A stretch of 64,000 nucleotides of DNA from JAGTRP01 sp035255045 (GCA_035255045.1 DATFAA010000007.1:62001-126000); one strand, 5' to 3'; shown: positions 16,738 to 25,511, counted from the stretch's first letter. Made by a program: numbers and translations. The notes: generated from the letters alone by a model not told the origin.

Positions 16738-17991
16738 GTGCGCCCCTTCCCCGCCCTCCTCCGCTCAGCCCTCCTGGGGCTCGCCCTGGCGCTCCTCGGC
16801 ACCCCCCTCCTGGCCGCCCCCCCGGGCAACGCGATCGAGCGCGGCAAGTACCTGGCTCAGGCGGGGGACTGCATCGCCTGCCACACCATCCCGGGCCGGC
16901 CCATCTTTTCCGGCAACCGGCCCCTGCCCACCCCCTTCGGTACCCTCTATTCCCCCAACATCACGCCGGACCCGGACACCGGTATCGGCAAGTGGTCGGC
17001 CGACGACTTCTACCGCATGATGCACAGCGGCCGCTCCCGGGACGGGGCGCTCCTCTACCCGGCCATGCCCTTCGCCGCCTACACCAAGGTGACCCGGGAG
17101 GACTGCGACGCCATCTTCGCCTACCTCAAATCGGTACCGCCGGTGCGCCAGCCCAGCCGGCCCCACGACCTGCGCTTCCCCTACAACAACCGGGCCCTCC
17201 TCATCGGCTGGCGCACCCTCTATTTCAAGGAGGGTGAATACCAGCCCGACCCCACCAAATCGGCCGAGTGGAACCGGGGCGCCTACCTGGTGCAGGGCCT
17301 CGGCCACTGCTCCATGTGCCACACCCCCATCAACGCCCTCGGCGGCTCGTCGGAGGAGGCGGCCTTCGAAGGCGGGCTCATCCCCATGCAGAACTGGTAC
17401 GCGCCGTCCCTCACCTCCAACCGCGAGGCCGGCCTCGGGGAATGGGAAATCAAGGACATCATGGACCTGCTGCAGACCGGCATCTCGCATCGGGCCACGG
17501 TCTATGGCCCGATGGCCGAAGTCACCTACAACAGCCTGCAATACCTGAACGACCAGGATATCCGGGCCATGGCCGTCTACCTGAAGAGCCTGCCCCTGCG
17601 GGACAACCCGCCGCCCGAGCCGGAGAACGCCCCCCTCACCGCCGACACCAACCAGATGTTCTCGGAGGGACGGCGGGTATACGACAAGCACTGCTCCAAT
17701 TGCCACGGCACCGCCGGCCGCGGCAAGCCGCCCCATTACCCGCCCCTGGCCAACAACCAGTCCATCGAAATGGCCTCCGCCGTCAATCCCATCCGCATGG
17801 TGCTGAACGGCGGCTACCCTCCCGGCACCCGGAAGAATCCCATGCCTTACGGCATGCCGCCCTTCGCCCAGTTCCTGTCGGACGGGGAGATCGCCGCCGT
17901 CGTCACCTACATCCGCACCGCCTGGGGCAACCGGGGGGCGCCGGTGACGACGCGGGAAGTGAATGCCCTGCGGGCCGCCACCGTGGAGTGA
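16738..17991 (+). CDS. Triheme cytochrome c (alcohol/gluconate dehydrogenase cytochrome-subunit type)
   Basis: Three heme motifs, CIACH, CSMCH and CSNCH, spread over 417 residues match the cytochrome subunit of membrane-bound alcohol or gluconate dehydrogenases (AdhB-like). The GTG start at 16738 is chosen because AGGGGG lies nine bases upstream and a clean signal peptide follows (RPFPALLRSALLGLALALLGTPLLAA); further upstream the frame encodes no signal. No dehydrogenase partner is nearby, and the genes on both sides belong to the ba3 oxidase cluster. It more likely feeds or extends that oxidase. Confidence 0.88.
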   Translation: MRPFPALLRSALLGLALALLGTPLLAAPPGNAIERGKYLAQAGDCIACHTIPGRPIFSGNRPLPTPFGTLYSPNITPDPDTGIGKWSADDFYRMMHSGRSRDGALLYPAMPFAAYTKVTREDCDAIFAYLKSVPPVRQPSRPHDLRFPYNNRALLIGWRTLYFKEGEYQPDPTKSAEWNRGAYLVQGLGHCSMCHTPINALGGSSEEAAFEGGLIPMQNWYAPSLTSNREAGLGEWEIKDIMDLLQTGISHRATVYGPMAEVTYNSLQYLNDQDIRAMAVYLKSLPLRDNPPPEPENAPLTADTNQMFSEGRRVYDKHCSNCHGTAGRGKPPHYPPLANNQSIEMASAVNPIRMVLNGGYPPGTRKNPMPYGMPPFAQFLSDGEIAAVVTYIRTAWGNRGAPVTTREVNALRAATVE

Positions 17992-17994
17992 ACC

Positions 17995-18162
17995 ATGCTG
18001 ATCGAACCCGATTCCCCGAACTCAGCCACCGACCAGAGCGCCGTGGACGACATCCTCGGCCGCGGGCCGGTGGGGGCCTTCGCCCTGGCCGGCACCGCCA
18101 CCGCCATCGTGGTGCTGATCTGGCTGGCCTTCTATTTCTTCGTCTACCTGCCCAGGGCCTGA
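17995..18162 (+). CDS. Small single-helix protein, ba3 oxidase subunit IIa-like
   Basis: A 55-residue open frame begins MLIEPDSPNSATDQSAVDD, followed by one hydrophobic helix (about residues 28-51, ending AFYFFVYLPRA). It sits 3 bases after the triheme cytochrome stop and 3 bases before the oxidase subunit II start. ba3 oxidases contain a tiny one-helix subunit IIa that supplies the first membrane helix missing from subunit II. Position and size fit that role; sequence identity is too short to prove it. Confidence 0.7.
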   Translation: MLIEPDSPNSATDQSAVDDILGRGPVGAFALAGTATAIVVLIWLAFYFFVYLPRA

Positions 18163-18165
18163 GCG

Positions 18166-18726
18166 ATGCCGACTCCCAGCAGCCACGACAGCGGCCAAGT
18201 CGCCATCCGGGCGGAGCTGCGCTGGGCCGCCGTCACCCTCGCCATCATCGCCTTCCTGATCGCCATGATGGTCTACATGAGCCTGCACTGGGCGACCATG
18301 CCCCCCGCCCGCCTGGAGACCGTGGACCCGACCACCCTGCACCTGGCCGGCGAATTCACCGAGGACAACCTGGGCAGCGCCGTCGAGAGCGACGGCTCGG
18401 TGACCGTGCGCCTGGTGGGCAACCAGTATTCCTTCACCCCCCAATGCCTGCTGGTGCCCGCCGACACCCCGGTGACCTTCCGGGGCACCAGCGCCGACGT
18501 GGTGCACGGCTTCAACATCGCCCAGACCAACGTGAACGTGATGCTGGAGCCCGGCTACGTCTCCACCTTCAAGACCCGCTTCAAGAAGCCGGCCGACCTG
18601 GTCATGCCCTGCCACGAGTTCTGCGGCGCCGGCCACGCCGGCATGTGGGCCCGGGTCAAGGTCATCGACAAGGCCGCCTTCTTCCAGCAGGCCGGCAACG
18701 CCCGGAGGTTGAGCTGTGTTGAATGA
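18166..18726 (+). CDS. ba3-type cytochrome c oxidase subunit II
   Basis: One N-terminal membrane helix (about 20-42) anchors a periplasmic cupredoxin domain. The CuA site is complete: His in VVHGFNI and the loop CHEFCGAGHAGM (C-x3-C-x3-H-x2-M). At 186 residues it is shorter than aa3 subunit II and has no cytochrome c domain, as in B-type (ba3) oxidases. It accepts electrons from cytochrome c and passes them to subunit I, whose GTG start overlaps its 3' end by 11 bases. Confidence 0.93.
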   Translation: MPTPSSHDSGQVAIRAELRWAAVTLAIIAFLIAMMVYMSLHWATMPPARLETVDPTTLHLAGEFTEDNLGSAVESDGSVTVRLVGNQYSFTPQCLLVPADTPVTFRGTSADVVHGFNIAQTNVNVMLEPGYVSTFKTRFKKPADLVMPCHEFCGAGHAGMWARVKVIDKAAFFQQAGNARRLSCVE

Positions 18727-20347
18727 GGACACCAAACGCCTGGTCCTCGCCCATTTCTGGCTGGGATTCGCGGCCTTCGCCGTCGCCGTCCTCCTGGGCG
18801 AGTGGCAGATGTACATCCGCAGCCCGGTCCGTGCCTGGATCAGCGACCCGGAACTCTACTACCGGGCCGTCACCGCCCACGGTTCGGCCATGGCCTACGT
18901 CCTGCCCACCCTGGTGGCCATGGGCTTCGGCTACGCCATCGTCGAACTCGCCCTCAAGCAGCCCCTCATCGGCCGGCGCTGGGCCTGGGCCGGCTTCATC
19001 CTGGTGGTGGTGGGCGTGGTGGCGGCCATGGCGCCCGTCTCCATGGGCCTGGCCTCCGTGCTGTACACCTTCTACCCGCCCATGATCGCCAACCCCTTCT
19101 ACTACATCGGCATCGTCCTGGTGGTGGTGGGCTCCTGGATCTGGGTGGGGCTCATGTCGGTCAATCTCCACGCCTGGAGGAAGGCCCACCCCGGGGAATC
19201 GGTGCCCCTGGCCATGTTCGCCAGCGTCGCCGGCGCCTACCTGTGGGCCTGGACTTCCCTGGGGGCGGCCATCGAGCTGCTGTTCCAGATCCTGCCCGTG
19301 GCCTTGGGGCTCAAGGCCACCATCGACGCCGGCCTGGCCCGGGTGTTCTTCTCCTGGACCCTGCACGCCATCGTCTATTTCTGGCTCATCCCCAGCTACA
19401 TCGCCTTCTACACCCTGGTGCCCCGGGCCATCGGCGGGCGGCTCTACAGCGAGGCCATGGGCCGGCTGGTGTTCATCCTCTTCCTGGTGTTCTCCATGCC
19501 CATCGGGGTCCACCACCTTTTCCAGGACCCCCAGGTGGGGGCCGGGGTGAAGTTCATGCACGCCGCCTTCACCGGCCTGGTGTCGGTGCCCACCCTGCTG
19601 ACCGTATTCACCATCACCGCCTCGGTCGAGATCGCCGGCCGGCTCCGCGGCGGCCAGGGGCTCTTCGGCTGGATCCGGGCCCTGCCCTGGCACAACCCGA
19701 TGATGCTGGCAGTGGCCTTCTCCTTCGTGCTCCTGGGCTTCGGCGGCGCTGGCGGCATCATCAACATGAGCTACCAGCTCGACTTCAGCGTCCACAACAC
19801 CCAGTGGATCACCGGCCACTTCCACCTCATCTTCGGCGGCGCCATCGTCATCATGTACTTCGTCATCGCCTACGACCTGTGGCCCCACCTCACCGGCCGG
19901 GCGCTGAAGGACATGGCCCTGATGCGGGCCCAGCTCTGGCTATGGTTCGTCGGCATGCTGGTCACCACCTTCCCCTGGCACGTGGTCGGCATCCTGGGCA
20001 TGCCCCGGCGCATGGCCTACTTCGACTACAGCCATCCCGCCATCGCGCCCCAGGCCATGGCCGTGACCATGAGCTTCATCGGCGGCCTGATGCTGGTGGC
20101 CTCCATGGTCCTCTTCCTCCTGGTGCTGGTGCGGGGCCATCTCGCTGAACGGGTCAGCCTGCCCGAATTCCGCTTCAGCACCCCGGCCCACCCCACCGGC
20201 CGGCTGCCGGCGGTGCTCAACGGCTTCGCCCTCTGGCTGGGGCTGATGATCGGGCTGTCGGTGGTCAATTACGGCTTCCCCATCGCCCAGCTCGTGTTCC
20301 TCAAGCAGACCTCGGTGCCGGCGGTACCCATCGGCACGGGAGGCTGA
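18716..20347 (+). CDS. ba3-type cytochrome c oxidase subunit I
   Basis: This 543-residue polytopic protein is a B-family heme-copper oxidase catalytic subunit. It shows the low-spin heme His in TAHGSAMAY, the CuB His and cross-linked Tyr in HAIVYFWLIP (H-x3-Y), the CuB pair HHLF, and the two heme ligands in GHFHLIF. The H-x3-Y pair argues for O2 reduction rather than NO reduction. The GTG start has GGAGG seven bases upstream. B-type enzymes have high oxygen affinity and lower proton-pumping stoichiometry (family knowledge), complementing the two aa3-type enzymes downstream. Confidence 0.94.
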   Translation: MLNEDTKRLVLAHFWLGFAAFAVAVLLGEWQMYIRSPVRAWISDPELYYRAVTAHGSAMAYVLPTLVAMGFGYAIVELALKQPLIGRRWAWAGFILVVVGVVAAMAPVSMGLASVLYTFYPPMIANPFYYIGIVLVVVGSWIWVGLMSVNLHAWRKAHPGESVPLAMFASVAGAYLWAWTSLGAAIELLFQILPVALGLKATIDAGLARVFFSWTLHAIVYFWLIPSYIAFYTLVPRAIGGRLYSEAMGRLVFILFLVFSMPIGVHHLFQDPQVGAGVKFMHAAFTGLVSVPTLLTVFTITASVEIAGRLRGGQGLFGWIRALPWHNPMMLAVAFSFVLLGFGGAGGIINMSYQLDFSVHNTQWITGHFHLIFGGAIVIMYFVIAYDLWPHLTGRALKDMALMRAQLWLWFVGMLVTTFPWHVVGILGMPRRMAYFDYSHPAIAPQAMAVTMSFIGGLMLVASMVLFLLVLVRGHLAERVSLPEFRFSTPAHPTGRLPAVLNGFALWLGLMIGLSVVNYGFPIAQLVFLKQTSVPAVPIGTGG

Positions 20348-20349
20348 CC

Positions 20350-21135
20350 ATGGCCCAGACCTCCGCCCGCAGCACCCCCTGGGTCGCCGCCAGCATCGGC
20401 GGGCTGCTCATCCTCGCCCTCCTCGCCGCCCTCATCGGCCTGGTGTGGATTCCCAGCGCCCAGCGGGATACCCGCATCAGCGGCCTGTGGAACGCCATCT
20501 GCAGCGCCGCCGGCCTGGTCCAGCCCTGGCGCCCGGCCCGGCAGCCCACCGCACCGGTAGTCCAGCCCAGCGAGGTGATCGTCACCGCCACCATGATGCA
20601 GCCGGCCGACAGCCTGTCCATCGGCCGGGGCGCCACCCTGGCCATGCAGTGCACCATGTGCCACGGCGCCCGGGGCATGAGTCGGGCCGATTCCCCCAAC
20701 CTCGCCGGGCAGTACGAGGAGGCCATCTACAAGCAGCTGCGGGATTTCAAGTCCGGGCACCGCAGGAGCGCCGTCATGGCGCCCCTCGTGCAGAACCTGG
20801 GGGACCAGGACATGCGGGACCTGGCGGCCTACTACGCCTACCTGCCCCGGGAGGCCCCGGAGACTCCCGCCGCCGTCCCCGAGCGCCCCGCCATCGTCAC
20901 CAGCGGCGCCCCCATGCGCAATATCGCCGCCTGCGAATCCTGCCACGGCGGCATCGACCACAAGCCCGGCAGCCCCCGCCTGGACGGCGAGCCGGAAGTC
21001 TACGTCCGGGCCCAGCTCAAGGCCTTCGCCAGCGGCGCCCGGGGCAACGACCTGTACAGCCAGATGCGCAACGTCGCCCGCCAGATGACCTCGGAAGAAA
21101 TCGACGCCGCCGCCCGCTACTACTCACGCCGCTGA
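20350..21135 (+). CDS. Membrane-anchored diheme cytochrome c
   Basis: The 261-residue protein has an uncleaved N-terminal helix (about 10-34), then a linker and two class I cytochrome domains with CTMCH (about residue 100) and CESCH (about 197). It begins 2 bases after the ba3 subunit I stop, so it is the last member of that operon and probably docks to the oxidase as an electron donor. The double-domain build resembles cytochromes c4/c5. Confidence 0.87.
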   Translation: MAQTSARSTPWVAASIGGLLILALLAALIGLVWIPSAQRDTRISGLWNAICSAAGLVQPWRPARQPTAPVVQPSEVIVTATMMQPADSLSIGRGATLAMQCTMCHGARGMSRADSPNLAGQYEEAIYKQLRDFKSGHRRSAVMAPLVQNLGDQDMRDLAAYYAYLPREAPETPAAVPERPAIVTSGAPMRNIAACESCHGGIDHKPGSPRLDGEPEVYVRAQLKAFASGARGNDLYSQMRNVARQMTSEEIDAAARYYSRR

Positions 21136-21178
21136 CGGGCGAAGCGGTGGGCCGGAATATCCGGGCGGTTGTTTCCCC

Positions 21179-21790
21179 ATGACCGGATCGGGCGTCGAAA
21201 GACGCCAAAGCGTGTTATTAAGCGGGCTGTTCTGGTGCAACACCGAAGGATCCGAGTTGGAAAATTTGAGCAGGGAAGCGGCCCAGGCCGGGATGGCGGT
21301 GGAGATCGCCCGCCGACTGGAGAGCGCACTGACGGCGGCCGGAGCCACGGGCAAGGGTCTCCATGAGAAGACGACCAGTGTCGAGGGCATGCTGCCGGCG
21401 CCAGCGGTGAGGAAGCTGCGCTTCATCGCCTCGGTCCGAAACAAGATCGTCCATGAGGACACCATCCTGTCGGACGCGGAGTTCTCGGCTTTCACCGAAT
21501 CGGGGAAGCTTGCGATGGAAGAGCTCGAAGCCGCGATTCCCAAGAAGGCTCGCCGCAAGGCCAGGGCACGCGGGAAATCGCCGTCCCGTCCGGCCTCCGG
21601 CGCCGATAGCGGAAGATTCGCCCGGACCGGCACAGCGCTTCGCCTGGCCGGATTGGCCGTCCTGGGCGGGACCGCCCTCGTCTTCCTGCTGATGGTCCTG
21701 GGCACCGATGGACCCTGGCTCTGGGCCGGCGCCTTTGCCATCTACTTCGTCTTCGGCTGGCAGGTCCTCAGGAACATCCAGAAGACCTGA
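21179..21790 (+). CDS. HEPN/DUF4145-like protein with C-terminal membrane segments
   Basis: I do not recognise a named family with certainty. The first 115 or so residues are helical and contain RNKIVHE, an R-x4-H motif like that of HEPN-type domains, within a DUF4145-like context (RKLRFIASVRNKIVHEDTIL). A basic linker rich in Lys, Arg and Ala follows, then two hydrophobic stretches (about 151-173 and 177-196). The ATG at 21179 lacks a Shine-Dalgarno; a TTG at 21257 has AAGGA five bases upstream and would drop 26 poorly conserved-looking residues. It lies alone between the ba3 operon and convergent rhlE. HEPN domains are often RNases in toxin or defence systems, but no partner is present. Confidence 0.55.
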   Translation: MTGSGVERRQSVLLSGLFWCNTEGSELENLSREAAQAGMAVEIARRLESALTAAGATGKGLHEKTTSVEGMLPAPAVRKLRFIASVRNKIVHEDTILSDAEFSAFTESGKLAMEELEAAIPKKARRKARARGKSPSRPASGADSGRFARTGTALRLAGLAVLGGTALVFLLMVLGTDGPWLWAGAFAIYFVFGWQVLRNIQKT

Positions 21791-21806
21791 TGGCCGCTGC
21801 CGCCCC

Positions 21807-23153
21807 TCAGCGGGGACGGGGCTTGGCGGCGGGCTTTCCGGCCCGGGTCTTGCCGGGCGCGGTCCGGCCCCGGCGTCCCGCTCCCGCCTTGGGGGCGGCG
21901 GGCGTGCCGCGGCTGCCCGGAGCGCTTTTGGGCGCCACGCCGGCAATGGGCTTCGGCTTCTTGGGTTTCTTCGGCTTCTTCACCAGCTGCCCGGCGGCAT
22001 TGGTCATGGGCACCCGGTGGTCCGGCTCGAAACCCGGCTCTTCGAAGCGCTGGAAGGTCTGCCGGGTCAGGGTTTCGATGGCCGCCAGCAGGCCGACCTC
22101 GTCGGCGCACACCAGGGAGACGGCCTCGCCGCTGGCGCCGGCGCGGCCGGTGCGGCCAATGCGGTGGATATAGTCTTCGGCGACGATGGGCAGGTCGAAA
22201 TTGACCACCAGGGGCAAGTCGTCGATATCCAGCCCACGGGCCGCCACGTCGGTGGCCACCAGGATTTGCACCGCTCCCGCCTTGAAGCGCTCCAGGGCCT
22301 TCAGTCGGGCCGGCTGGGGCTTGTCCCCGTGGATGGAATCGGCGCTGACGCCCGCCGCCTGGAGGGTGGCGACCAGTTGCTCCGTCCCCTTGCGGGTCTT
22401 CACGAACACCAGCACCTGCCCCCATCGCCGGGTCTTCAGCAAGTGGCGGAACAGCTCGGGTTTCGTCTTCTTGTCGACCGGGATCACCCGCTGCTTGACG
22501 CTCTTGGCCGCGGTGTTGCGCGGGCTGGTCTCGATGGCGAGCGGATCATGGAGGATCGTGCCGGCCAGGGTACGGATGGCATCGGAGAAGGTGGCGGAGA
22601 ACAGCAGGGTCTGCCGGCGCTTCGGCAGGGCCGCGAACAGGGCGTTCAGTTCCCGGGCGAAACCGAGGTCGAGCATCCGGTCGGCCTCGTCCAGGACCAG
22701 CGTCTGGACCTGGTTGAAGCGGATGGCATTCTGCCCGTGCAGATCCAGCAGGCGGCCAGGGGTGGCCACCACCACGTCCACGCCCTTGCGCATCTTCATC
22801 ATCTGGGGATTGATGCTGACCCCGCCGTAAACCGCGCAGGTCCGCAGGGTCAGGAACTGTCCATAGGCGCGGAAGCTCTCGTGCACCTGTTCGGCCAGTT
22901 CCCGGGTCGGCACCAGCACCACGGCGCGGACGCAGTTGCCGGCCACCGGCGTTCCCTCCGTGGCCAGGCGCTGCAGGAGCGGCAGGGCAAAGCCCGCCGT
23001 CTTTCCGGTGCCGGTCTGGGCCGCCGCCATGAGGTCGCGGCCGGCCAGGACGGCCGGAATGGCCCGGGCCTGGACCGGGGTCGGCGTCTGATAGCCCAGG
23101 GAGTCGAGGGCTCGGAGCAATGGATCAACCAGGCCCAGGGCAGCAAAAGTCAT
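21807..23153 (-). CDS. rhlE: DEAD-box ATP-dependent RNA helicase RhlE
   Basis: All helicase motifs are visible in the 448-residue protein: Q motif TPTPVQARAIP, Walker A AQTGTGKT, PTRELAEQ, TPGRLLD, DEAD in VLDEADRMLDLG, SAT in FSATF, ARGLDIDD and HRIGRTGRAG. The C-terminal tail of about 70 residues is Lys/Arg/Pro rich (KKPKKPKKPKP) and would bind RNA non-specifically. Members of this group act in ribosome assembly and RNA decay. The ATG at 23153 is chosen because MTFAALGL matches the family start; longer frames upstream overlap the divergent yegD region. Confidence 0.95.
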   Translation of the reverse strand: MTFAALGLVDPLLRALDSLGYQTPTPVQARAIPAVLAGRDLMAAAQTGTGKTAGFALPLLQRLATEGTPVAGNCVRAVVLVPTRELAEQVHESFRAYGQFLTLRTCAVYGGVSINPQMMKMRKGVDVVVATPGRLLDLHGQNAIRFNQVQTLVLDEADRMLDLGFARELNALFAALPKRRQTLLFSATFSDAIRTLAGTILHDPLAIETSPRNTAAKSVKQRVIPVDKKTKPELFRHLLKTRRWGQVLVFVKTRKGTEQLVATLQAAGVSADSIHGDKPQPARLKALERFKAGAVQILVATDVAARGLDIDDLPLVVNFDLPIVAEDYIHRIGRTGRAGASGEAVSLVCADEVGLLAAIETLTRQTFQRFEEPGFEPDHRVPMTNAAGQLVKKPKKPKKPKPIAGVAPKSAPGSRGTPAAPKAGAGRRGRTAPGKTRAGKPAAKPRPR

Positions 23154-23290
23154 GGAACCGAAATACCTTGAATAGCCTTGAAGGGACCGAAGTCTAACGT
23201 GCCACGGCCCCCGGGGGATACCGGCGTTGCCATCCTGGACAGCTGCATCGGGCCCGCGTAGCATCGCCGCCCCTCCAGAAAAGCTCCCCA

Positions 23291-24568
23291 ATGCCCCACC
23301 ATTGTCCGGCCCGCGCTTGCGGCATCGATTTCGGCACCTCCAATTCCACCATCGGCTGGCTGAGGCCCGGCCAGCCGACCCTGCTGCCCCTGGAGGACGG
23401 CAAGCCGACCCTGCCCTCGGTGGTCTTCTTCAACGCCGAGGACGATTCCGTCAGTTTCGGCCGGGCCGGCCTCCGGCAATATCTGGACGGCTACGAGGGG
23501 CGACTCATGCGCTCCCTCAAGAGCCTCCTCGGCAGCAGCCTGATCGACGGCCGCACCGAGGTCCAGGGGCGGGCCATCGTCTTCCGGGATCTCCTGACCC
23601 AGCTCATCGGCACCTTGAAGGCCCGGGCCGAGGAGCAGGCGGGGCGCGCCTTCGGGCAGGTGGTGATGGGACGGCCGGTGTATTTCGTCGACGACGATCC
23701 GGCAGCCGACCGGGCGGCCGAGAATACCCTGGCCGATATCGCCCGGGCCGTCGGCTTCGGCGAGGTCAGTTTCCAGTACGAGCCCATTGCCGCGGCCTTT
23801 CACTATGAAACCGGGTTGGCCCGCGAGGAGATCGTGCTGGTTGCCGATGTCGGCGGCGGCACCTCGGACTTCTCCATCGTCCGCCTCTCGCCGCAGCGGG
23901 CCAGGGCGGCGGAACGCTGGAGCGACGTGCTGGCCAATGGCGGCATCCATATCGGCGGCACCGATTTCGACAGGCAACTGAGCCTGGCCTCGGTCATGCC
24001 TCTCCTCGGCCACCGCAGCCTTCTCAAGAGCGGGCGGGAAATGCCCGCCAGCCTCTACTTCAACCTCGCCACCTGGCACACCATCAATTTCGCCTACACC
24101 CGCCAGGTCTGGGCCGAACTGCAACAACTCGTCCTCGACGCCATGGAGCCCGAGCGCCTGGATCGTCTCCTGGCGCTGATCGACGAGCGCGCCGGGCATT
24201 GGCTGGCGCACCAGGTGGAGGAAGCCAAGATCGCCCTCTCGAGCGGCGACACCGCCCTGCTTTCCCTGGAGCGTTTCGCGCCGGGCGAGCGGGAAGCGCT
24301 GACCCGGGCGGAATTCGAAGGGGCGACGCAGATGCTGGTGGAAAAGGTCGAGGGGGCGGTCGCCCGGCTTCTGCCCGAGGCGGGCATCCCGGCAAGCGGC
24401 ATCGATACCATCTTCTTCACCGGCGGGTCGAGCGGCATCCCCCTGCTGCGCCGCCGCATCGCCGCCCTGCTGCCCCAGGCGCGGATTGTCGAAGGCGACC
24501 TGTTCGGCAGCATCGGCGCCGGCCTGGCGGTGGACGCGGCGCACCGCTACGGCACTGACTGTCGGTAA
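23291..24568 (+). CDS. yegD: Hsp70-like protein YegD
   Basis: This is a 425-residue actin/Hsp70-fold ATPase without a substrate-binding domain. Signatures are CGIDFGTSNSTIGW (phosphate 1), ADVGGGTSDFSIVRL (phosphate 2), EPIAAAFHYE, GGIHIGGTDFD and the adenosine motif FFTGGSSGIPLLR. E. coli YegD has this same truncated layout and its client is unknown. It is transcribed divergently from rhlE, with 137 bases between starts. Confidence 0.9.
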   Translation: MPHHCPARACGIDFGTSNSTIGWLRPGQPTLLPLEDGKPTLPSVVFFNAEDDSVSFGRAGLRQYLDGYEGRLMRSLKSLLGSSLIDGRTEVQGRAIVFRDLLTQLIGTLKARAEEQAGRAFGQVVMGRPVYFVDDDPAADRAAENTLADIARAVGFGEVSFQYEPIAAAFHYETGLAREEIVLVADVGGGTSDFSIVRLSPQRARAAERWSDVLANGGIHIGGTDFDRQLSLASVMPLLGHRSLLKSGREMPASLYFNLATWHTINFAYTRQVWAELQQLVLDAMEPERLDRLLALIDERAGHWLAHQVEEAKIALSSGDTALLSLERFAPGEREALTRAEFEGATQMLVEKVEGAVARLLPEAGIPASGIDTIFFTGGSSGIPLLRRRIAALLPQARIVEGDLFGSIGAGLAVDAAHRYGTDCR

Positions 24569-24642
24569 GGCGGGCAAACCCCTGTCCAATCCATCGCCTG
24601 TCGGAACGGCGCGAAACACGGAAGGGCTGCGCCCGGTCAGAG

Positions 24643-24678
24643 ATTAGTCCCTACTGTTTTATTAGTCCCTACTGTTTT
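24643..24678. repeat. 18-bp perfect tandem repeat, candidate operator
   Basis: ATTAGTCCCTACTGTTTT occurs twice head to tail (24643-24660 and 24661-24678) with no mismatch. Each copy contains a small dyad, AGT-CCCT-ACT. The array ends 29 bases before the ATG of the DHFR-fold gene and is far more A+T rich than its surroundings. The position suits a repressor-binding site over a promoter, but no matching regulator gene is adjacent. Confidence 0.75.
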
Positions 24679-24707
24679 CCGAGTCGGATCGACAAGGAGA
24701 GTGCCCC

Positions 24708-25379
24708 ATGCGGAAGATTGTCGTGGGCGCCATGGTTTCCATGGATGGCGTCATGCAGGCGCCCGGCGCGCCGACCGAGGACCCGACCCGGGGCTTCAGG
24801 TTCGGCGGCTGGCAGATGCCCTATTTCGATCCGGTGTTCGGCGAAGAGCTCGACCGTGTCTTCAGGGAGAGATTCGACCTCCTGCTCGGCCGCAAGACCT
24901 ACGAGATTTTCGCCGCGTACTGGCCCTACCAGGACGAAGACGCTCCCCATGGCGGCATCGCCAGGCTGTTCAACGGCATCCGGAAGTACGTGGTTTCGGG
25001 CTCCGGCGAGGTCGACACGAACTGGGCGGGCTCGGTGCTCCTGCGCGGCATCGCCGACGTGAAGCGCCTAAGGCAGGAGGACGGCCCCAACCTCGTCACC
25101 CAGGGCAGTACCGAACTGGTCCACGCGCTGCTCGCCAATGACCTGGTCGACGCCATGAGCATCTTCACCATGCCGGTGGTGCTGGGCGGCGGAAAGAAGC
25201 TGTTCGCCGACGGCTCGGCGCCGCATTCCTTCAAGCTGACCGGGTCCCGGGTCTCTCCGAACGGCGTCATCGTCGGCCATTACGAGCGAGAGGGCGAGAT
25301 CGAGATTGGCGACGCAACATTCCATTCCCCCAGCGAACGCGAGATCGCCCGCCGGGAGCGCGTGGAGCGCGAGGGCTAA
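24708..25379 (+). CDS. Dihydrofolate reductase family protein (RibD C-terminal type)
   Basis: The 223-residue product has the DHFR/RibD reductase fold: KIVVGAMVSMDGVMQAPG at the start, LLLGRKTYEIFAAYW, and the NADPH-region TQGSTELVHALL and PVVLGGGKKLF. Stand-alone proteins of this kind (YwjB/YyaP-like) are usually not folate enzymes, and their substrates are mostly unknown. AAGGAG precedes the ATG. The gene is monocistronic, behind an 18-bp tandem repeat, which suggests it is individually regulated, perhaps by a stress-responsive repressor. Confidence 0.85.
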   Translation: MRKIVVGAMVSMDGVMQAPGAPTEDPTRGFRFGGWQMPYFDPVFGEELDRVFRERFDLLLGRKTYEIFAAYWPYQDEDAPHGGIARLFNGIRKYVVSGSGEVDTNWAGSVLLRGIADVKRLRQEDGPNLVTQGSTELVHALLANDLVDAMSIFTMPVVLGGGKKLFADGSAPHSFKLTGSRVSPNGVIVGHYEREGEIEIGDATFHSPSEREIARRERVEREG

Positions 25380-25440
25380 GGATCGGCAGCCCGCATTCCA
25401 TAGGGTAAAACCCCACCATCAGGAAGAACTTTTCCTGCCC

Positions 25441-25467
25441 TTAGCACTCTCAGACAACGAGTGCTAA
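25441..25467 (+). promoter_or_regulatory. CIRCE element (HrcA operator) with embedded rpoH promoter
   Basis: TTAGCACTC (25441-25449), nine bases, then GAGTGCTAA (25459-25467) is an exact match to the CIRCE inverted repeat bound by HrcA. A promoter appears to lie within it: TTAGCA at 25441-25446 and TAAAAT at 25464-25469 are separated by 17 bases, so bound HrcA would cover both hexamers. The rpoH ATG is 45 bases downstream of the element. Confidence 0.93.
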
Positions 25468-25511
25468 AATTAGTTGAAAATGATGGACGTATTCGAGGAG
25501 GACAACACGTT

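Noticed and set aside
25419..25437. Terminator between the DHFR-fold gene and rpoH
   Set aside because: CAGGAA and TTCCTG can pair, but the stem is only six bases and no T-run follows.
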